A stretch of 58,412 bases of DNA. It comes from Shewanella inventionis. Its GTDB lineage: Bacteria > Pseudomonadota > Gammaproteobacteria > Enterobacterales > Shewanellaceae. Below are positions 54,941 through 58,412 of the stretch, piece by piece. The stretch lies in the NCBI RefSeq assembly GCF_014641855.1, contig NZ_BMII01000031.1, positions 1 to 58,412 on the forward strand, in the 5' to 3' direction. How positions within the stretch are numbered: position 1 is the first letter of the stretch; each line of letters begins with the position of its first letter. Under the pieces are notes generated by a model, which was given only the letters and a program-made list of their open reading frames with translations, had not been told where the DNA came from and searched no databases. The translations under genes and the position numbers were made by a program.

Positions 54941-56731
54941 TTATTGATTATACAGCCTGCGACCTTCACGCATGACTTGGATCAGCTCAGGTGCACTCAT
55001 TTTTTTGTCTAAACGTTTACTGTAGTCGATATCGTAAATGCGATATTTGCCAAAGCGATCAAGTACGGTAATCTCAGACTTTTGATAAATAGCAAACCGA
55101 CGGCTGTCGCCAATATATACCCAAGACTCGTTATTTGGTTCTAATAAACTTCGACCGGCACTGTAGTCAGTGCTTGGGTTAGTGCAACCTAATACGTGGC
55201 TCAGTATTGTTGGAGCAATGCCATAATGACTGGTACGGTAATTGATTTTGTTTGCGTAGGTGTCTGGCCAATGAATAATTAGCGGCACGTTAACATTGCC
55301 TGGCGACAAGTCGTTGCGTGCATCGCTGCTATTACTCGTAAATACCTGACCATATGTACCAGTAATTATGACGATAGTGTTGTCACTCACTTGGCTAAGT
55401 AAAGTTGATAATTGTTGGTCAATAAAATTAAGCGATTGACGATATTGATTAAATAATACTTTTTGTGCCGGTTTTAACTCGATTTGGGGTTTTATGGTTT
55501 GTACCCCTAAGAAACCGATAGGGGTGTCGTAGTCTTTTGGTGCGGTGAGGTTGACTAACGCAAACCAAGGTTGTTTTTGGTTTGATTGCCAGGCACCTGC
55601 AGACGCAATGGTATTAATGTCGGCATCAGCGCTGCCATTAGCTCCCTCACTGGTATGAATTTGCATACCTTTAAACATGGCGTTTGTATTAATGTTGTCG
55701 GTGAGCGGCGGGGAAAATAATGCTTGCTGATAACCTTGTTCAGTTAAAACTTGAGTCAGTATTGGGCCTGTGACAGCAAATTCTTTACGATCGCTGTAAT
55801 TGCCCTGTAAACCATACATTAACGTGAACATACTGGTTTCGAAATCTGTACCGCCGGTGTAATGCTTCATAAAACGTTGGTTTTTGATACGGTATTGGCT
55901 TAAAAATGGCATGGTATCGCTGTTAACCATATCTGCTCGTAAGCTGTCTATGCTAATCAATAAAATGTTTTGTTGTGTTTCTGCAGTACATTGCATTGGG
56001 TTTATAGGATAACTCAACTTACGCGATTTACCACTTCGAGATTCGGATGCTTGTGTACCGCTGTCAATACCATGGGTTTCCATAAACGAGCGGGCCGTTG
56101 CAGGGTATGACACTGGGTAGGCGTCATCAAAACGGGTCACTTCGGTCATGTTGGTGGCATCAGCCCATATATGAAATAAATGGCTGCTAACAAAACAAAT
56201 GCCGACAAACAGTACTACACGGTTTCCCCATTGTTTTTTTTGTAATTTGTCTATGCGTTTCCATAAAAAATTAGCTGCTGTTAATTCAACTAATACGATG
56301 ACAATGGGAGTAATAATATATGAGGTACTGTGGAGTAACGCGTTAAGATCTTGCCAGGCTAAATCAAATGCAAATGGGCTAAGATGAATACCATAGTCGT
56401 CGTAAATAATGGTGTCATAAAGCAAGGTATAGAGCCCAAGTGATGCAATAAAAGCGGCAAAACCGCGTAAAATTTTGGAGTAGGGAAGCAGTAACGTTAC
56501 AGGGAAAATAAACAGTAAGTAGCAAATAAAGGCCAAAAAAGTAAAGTGCCCTATTGTACTGATGAGCAAATACGCCCAGCCTATGAAGGTCTCAGGGTAG
56601 CCCACACTGCTAATATATCGAGCGCCAATTAGCATCGCTAATATGCCATTAAAAAAGGCAAACCAGTGACCCCAATTAACTAAACGCGACACTTTGTCAC
56701 GTGTCATTTGCTGCTTTTTGCGCTCGATCAT
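54941..56731 (-). CDS. yejM: YejM (PbgA/LapC), membrane regulator of LPS synthesis
   Basis: 596 aa. Five N-terminal membrane helices (WGHWFAFFNGILAMLIGARYI ... RVVLFVGICFVSSHLFHIWADATNMTEV), then an arm and a periplasmic sulfatase/alkaline-phosphatase-like domain with LLISIDSLRADMVNSDTMPFL and GTDFETSMFTLMYG. In E. coli this protein senses LPS and controls LpxC turnover through LapB. M1 is used; the ATG at codon 9 is an alternative closer to the E. coli start. It lies in the yejL-yejM unit. Confidence 0.93.
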   Translation of the reverse strand: MIERKKQQMTRDKVSRLVNWGHWFAFFNGILAMLIGARYISSVGYPETFIGWAYLLISTIGHFTFLAFICYLLFIFPVTLLLPYSKILRGFAAFIASLGLYTLLYDTIIYDDYGIHLSPFAFDLAWQDLNALLHSTSYIITPIVIVLVELTAANFLWKRIDKLQKKQWGNRVVLFVGICFVSSHLFHIWADATNMTEVTRFDDAYPVSYPATARSFMETHGIDSGTQASESRSGKSRKLSYPINPMQCTAETQQNILLISIDSLRADMVNSDTMPFLSQYRIKNQRFMKHYTGGTDFETSMFTLMYGLQGNYSDRKEFAVTGPILTQVLTEQGYQQALFSPPLTDNINTNAMFKGMQIHTSEGANGSADADINTIASAGAWQSNQKQPWFALVNLTAPKDYDTPIGFLGVQTIKPQIELKPAQKVLFNQYRQSLNFIDQQLSTLLSQVSDNTIVIITGTYGQVFTSNSSDARNDLSPGNVNVPLIIHWPDTYANKINYRTSHYGIAPTILSHVLGCTNPSTDYSAGRSLLEPNNESWVYIGDSRRFAIYQKSEITVLDRFGKYRIYDIDYSKRLDKKMSAPELIQVMREGRRLYNQ

Positions 56732-56813
56732 CTTTGCTCGTATTCCTACGTTATTATCACAGACTAATGCAGTGTAACTGATTGTTAGCGTTAGTGATAA
56801 ATTTTATTTTCTA

Positions 56814-57026
56814 TTACTTAATCGACTGTGTTAGCGCTTTAGCAAATTGCTCGGCCACTTTTTGACGAGACTCATTTGGCACTTTTTTGTCGAGTAAATG
56901 GGTGACACAATTACCGAGTACCATAAGGCTTAAATCGGTAGGAGCTTGGTGCTTAGCAAGCACTGCGAGTAGCTCGCTGATAAGTGCTTCAACTTGGGTG
57001 TTGGTGTATTTAGATTGAATTGCCAT
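56814..57026 (-). CDS. yejL: YejL, UPF0352 family protein
   Basis: A 70-aa helical protein (MAIQSKYTNTQVEALISELLAVLAKHQAPTDLSLMVLGNCVTHLLDKKVPNESRQKVAEQFAKALTQSIK) matching the UPF0352/YejL family over its full length. Function unknown. It precedes yejM on the minus strand and diverges from yejK, the conserved enterobacterial arrangement. Confidence 0.93.
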   Translation of the reverse strand: MAIQSKYTNTQVEALISELLAVLAKHQAPTDLSLMVLGNCVTHLLDKKVPNESRQKVAEQFAKALTQSIK

Positions 57027-57209
57027 AGTCAGAAAACTTCAATAAAGAATGAATTAGCTGCATATAATAACGGATTTAGCGGCTAATCGCCTCAAGTTTT
57101 ATTCGGCTCAGTCAACGAATATAGCAAACCCTTGTTCGATTTATACGGTTGGTCTGATATCATTCTTTTTAAATTTATTTTCTGCGAAAGACTAGGGTTA
57201 ACAAGGCTT

Positions 57210-58238
57210 ATGGGCATCAGCATTGAACAAGCAATTATTCACGAAATTTCTCAAGACGGTCAAGGGCAAATGCGCTGTCGCTTGCGCCCGCAACCACTGT
57301 TAAATACCAGTGCTGTAGAGACTATGTTAGAAGAACTGCACCAAACTTACTCGAGTAAAGCGGGTAAGGGTTTTGGTTTTTTTGGCACTCACGGCGATGA
57401 TGGTGAAGCAAACGATGAATTTGCCAATGCGCTAACCAGTTACAGAAGCGGTGATTTAGGTTTTGTTGAGTTTAGCGGAAAAGCCAGTCAATTATTACAG
57501 CAAGAGTTGGCTAAATACGATTTTAGCCAGGGCGGTTTTTTGTTGATGTCTTGCTATACCAGTATGACGAGTGATTTTTTATTTGTGGCATTATTGAGCG
57601 CTAAATCGTCGATGACAGTGTTAGATGATATGGAGCTATCGCAAAATAATCATTTAGATTTAAGTAATATCCAACTCGCTGCCCGTATTGATTTAACTGA
57701 GTGGCAAGCGGATAAAAGCTCGCGTAAGTATATCTCGTTTATTCGTGGTCGTGCGGGTCGTAAAGTGGCGGACTTCTTTTTAGATTTTATGGGCTGCGTT
57801 GAAGGCGTAAATACTAAAGCACAAAATAAAACCTTAATCCACGCGGTTGAAGATTTTGTTGCAAGCAGTGAGCTGACAAAAGATGAACGGCAAGAATGTC
57901 GTAATAAGGTATTTGAGTATTGCTCAGAACGTGCAGACTCAGGTGAGGTGATTGAAGTGAAAGATTTGGCTGATGAATTAGCCGAATCGGGCATGGATTC
58001 TTTTTATGATTTTGCCTGTGGTGGCAGTTATGAACTTGACGAAGAGTTTCCTGCTGATAAAGCCAGCTTAAGAAGTTTAAAGAAGTTTTCGGGTACGGGC
58101 GGCGGTGTAACCTTAAGCTTTGATGGTGGCCATTTAGGTGAGCGCGTGATTTACGACCCTGTGTCGGATACCATTTTAATTAAAGGTGTGCCTGCAAATT
58201 TAAAAGATCAGCTGGACAGACGATTAAAAGGCGAGTAA
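57210..58238 (+). CDS. yejK: YejK (NdpA), nucleoid-associated protein
   Basis: 342 aa from ATG 57210, preceded by CAAGG; the sequence then starts [20 protein letters not shown] as in the family. The open frame upstream to 57132 has no counterpart. It is a soluble nucleoid-associated protein, with the conserved region [31 protein letters not shown] and [20 protein letters not shown] near the end. It diverges from yejLM. The right IS4-like element ends about 50 bp after its stop. Confidence 0.93.
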   Translation: MGISIEQAIIHEISQDGQGQMRCRLRPQPLLNTSAVETMLEELHQTYSSKAGKGFGFFGTHGDDGEANDEFANALTSYRSGDLGFVEFSGKASQLLQQELAKYDFSQGGFLLMSCYTSMTSDFLFVALLSAKSSMTVLDDMELSQNNHLDLSNIQLAARIDLTEWQADKSSRKYISFIRGRAGRKVADFFLDFMGCVEGVNTKAQNKTLIHAVEDFVASSELTKDERQECRNKVFEYCSERADSGEVIEVKDLADELAESGMDSFYDFACGGSYELDEEFPADKASLRSLKKFSGTGGGVTLSFDGGHLGERVIYDPVSDTILIKGVPANLKDQLDRRLKGE

Positions 58239-58287
58239 CTGCAGATTATAGCGTTATTTAATCACAAGATTAGCGCCCAATTAGGGT

Positions 58288-58304
58288 AACACCTATCACT
58301 TAAG
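58288..58304. repeat. Probable terminal inverted repeat of the right IS4-like element
   Basis: On the minus strand CTTAAGTGATAGGTGTT overlaps the transposase stop. It is the counterpart of 109-125, in inverted orientation. Confidence 0.4.
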
Positions 58305-58412
58305 GTGTTTAGAGCGAACAGGGTAGCGAGTTTTATTGATACGAACGGTCCTTGCTTTGGGCCGTTTTCTTTTTTGGGGCAGTATGTAGCGTTTAACTCT
58401 CTCCCGCATGGC
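58296..58412 (-). CDS. Transposase C-terminus (partial, runs off right edge), IS4-like
   Basis: A minus-strand frame enters at the right edge and ends at TGA 58298-58296. The 38 visible residues align with the left-edge copy almost throughout: MRE-VK--ILP-KRKRPK-RTVRINKTRYPV is shared, then the tails differ. Over the 31 aligned codons I count 20 base differences in 93, many of them silent, so these are diverged members of one family and not a recent duplication. The copy lies 57 bp from the yejK stop. Confidence 0.6.
   Translation of the reverse strand, partial: AMRERVKRYILPQKRKRPKARTVRINKTRYPVRSKHLK

Noticed and set aside
1..58412. CRISPR array, prophage or secretion system
   Set aside because: No regularly spaced repeats, cas, phage structural or secretion genes are seen on either strand.

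Overview
The window looks like chromosomal DNA of a Shewanella-type marine gammaproteobacterium with moderate to low G+C. The grounds are an alpha-type napEDABC nitrate reductase operon, E. coli-like gene pairs (tesA / ybbA-ybbP, folX-yfcH, yejK / yejLM), a gene that reads like the DUF3083 family known from Shewanella relatives, and Fur and FNR/EtrA-like sites. The genus is an inference from gene content and protein resemblance; no search was run.

Left part (1-13.8 kb): a transposase C-terminus enters from the left edge. Then come sohB, a DUF3083 gene, tesA divergent from the ybbAP ABC exporter, a miniature transposable element (MITE) placed at the stop codon of a TIGR03643-type gene, rsuA and a LysR regulator. 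A small accessory islet follows (hicAB toxin-antitoxin plus a 61-aa membrane protein), then folX-yfcH, an AI-2E-family permease and a methyltransferase.

Middle (13.8-42.4 kb): napEDABC sits behind an FNR/EtrA-like palindrome. Next are D-Ala-D-Ala ligase and a divergent iron-uptake locus with two Fur-box-like sites: a TonB-dependent receptor on one side, a PepSY membrane protein and an uncharacterised 157-aa partner on the other. Then come a YkgJ-type cysteine-cluster protein, a second MITE lying between a small secreted protein gene and its terminator hairpin, the overlapping recC-recB-recD operon, a MoxR/DUF58/transglutaminase operon, the Slt lytic transglycosylase and rmuC.

Right part (42.6-58.4 kb): msrPQ methionine sulfoxide repair, a BenE-type carrier divergent from an XRE-cupin regulator with paired operator-like palindromes, and a small DUF6435-like gene with a 14-bp tandem repeat and a 47-bp pair of transposon-like ends upstream. 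Then an MFS transporter, an MHYT hybrid kinase coupled to an HD-GYP response regulator, a secreted Fes/IroE-like esterase, tRNA-Pro(GGG), yejM-yejL and divergent yejK. A second copy of the same transposase C-terminus, in opposite orientation, enters from the right edge.

Most of the window is ordinary core genome. The unusual material is the mobile DNA: two diverged inward-facing IS4-like ends bracketing the segment, two MITEs whose insertion points spared neighbouring coding sequence, and a 47-bp mini-element whose ends match one MITE. The operator-like palindromes at hicAB and at the cupin regulator are also notable. I found no CRISPR array, no phage and no clearly new multi-gene system; the nearest candidates for undescribed function are the 157-aa iron-locus protein and the small membrane proteins.
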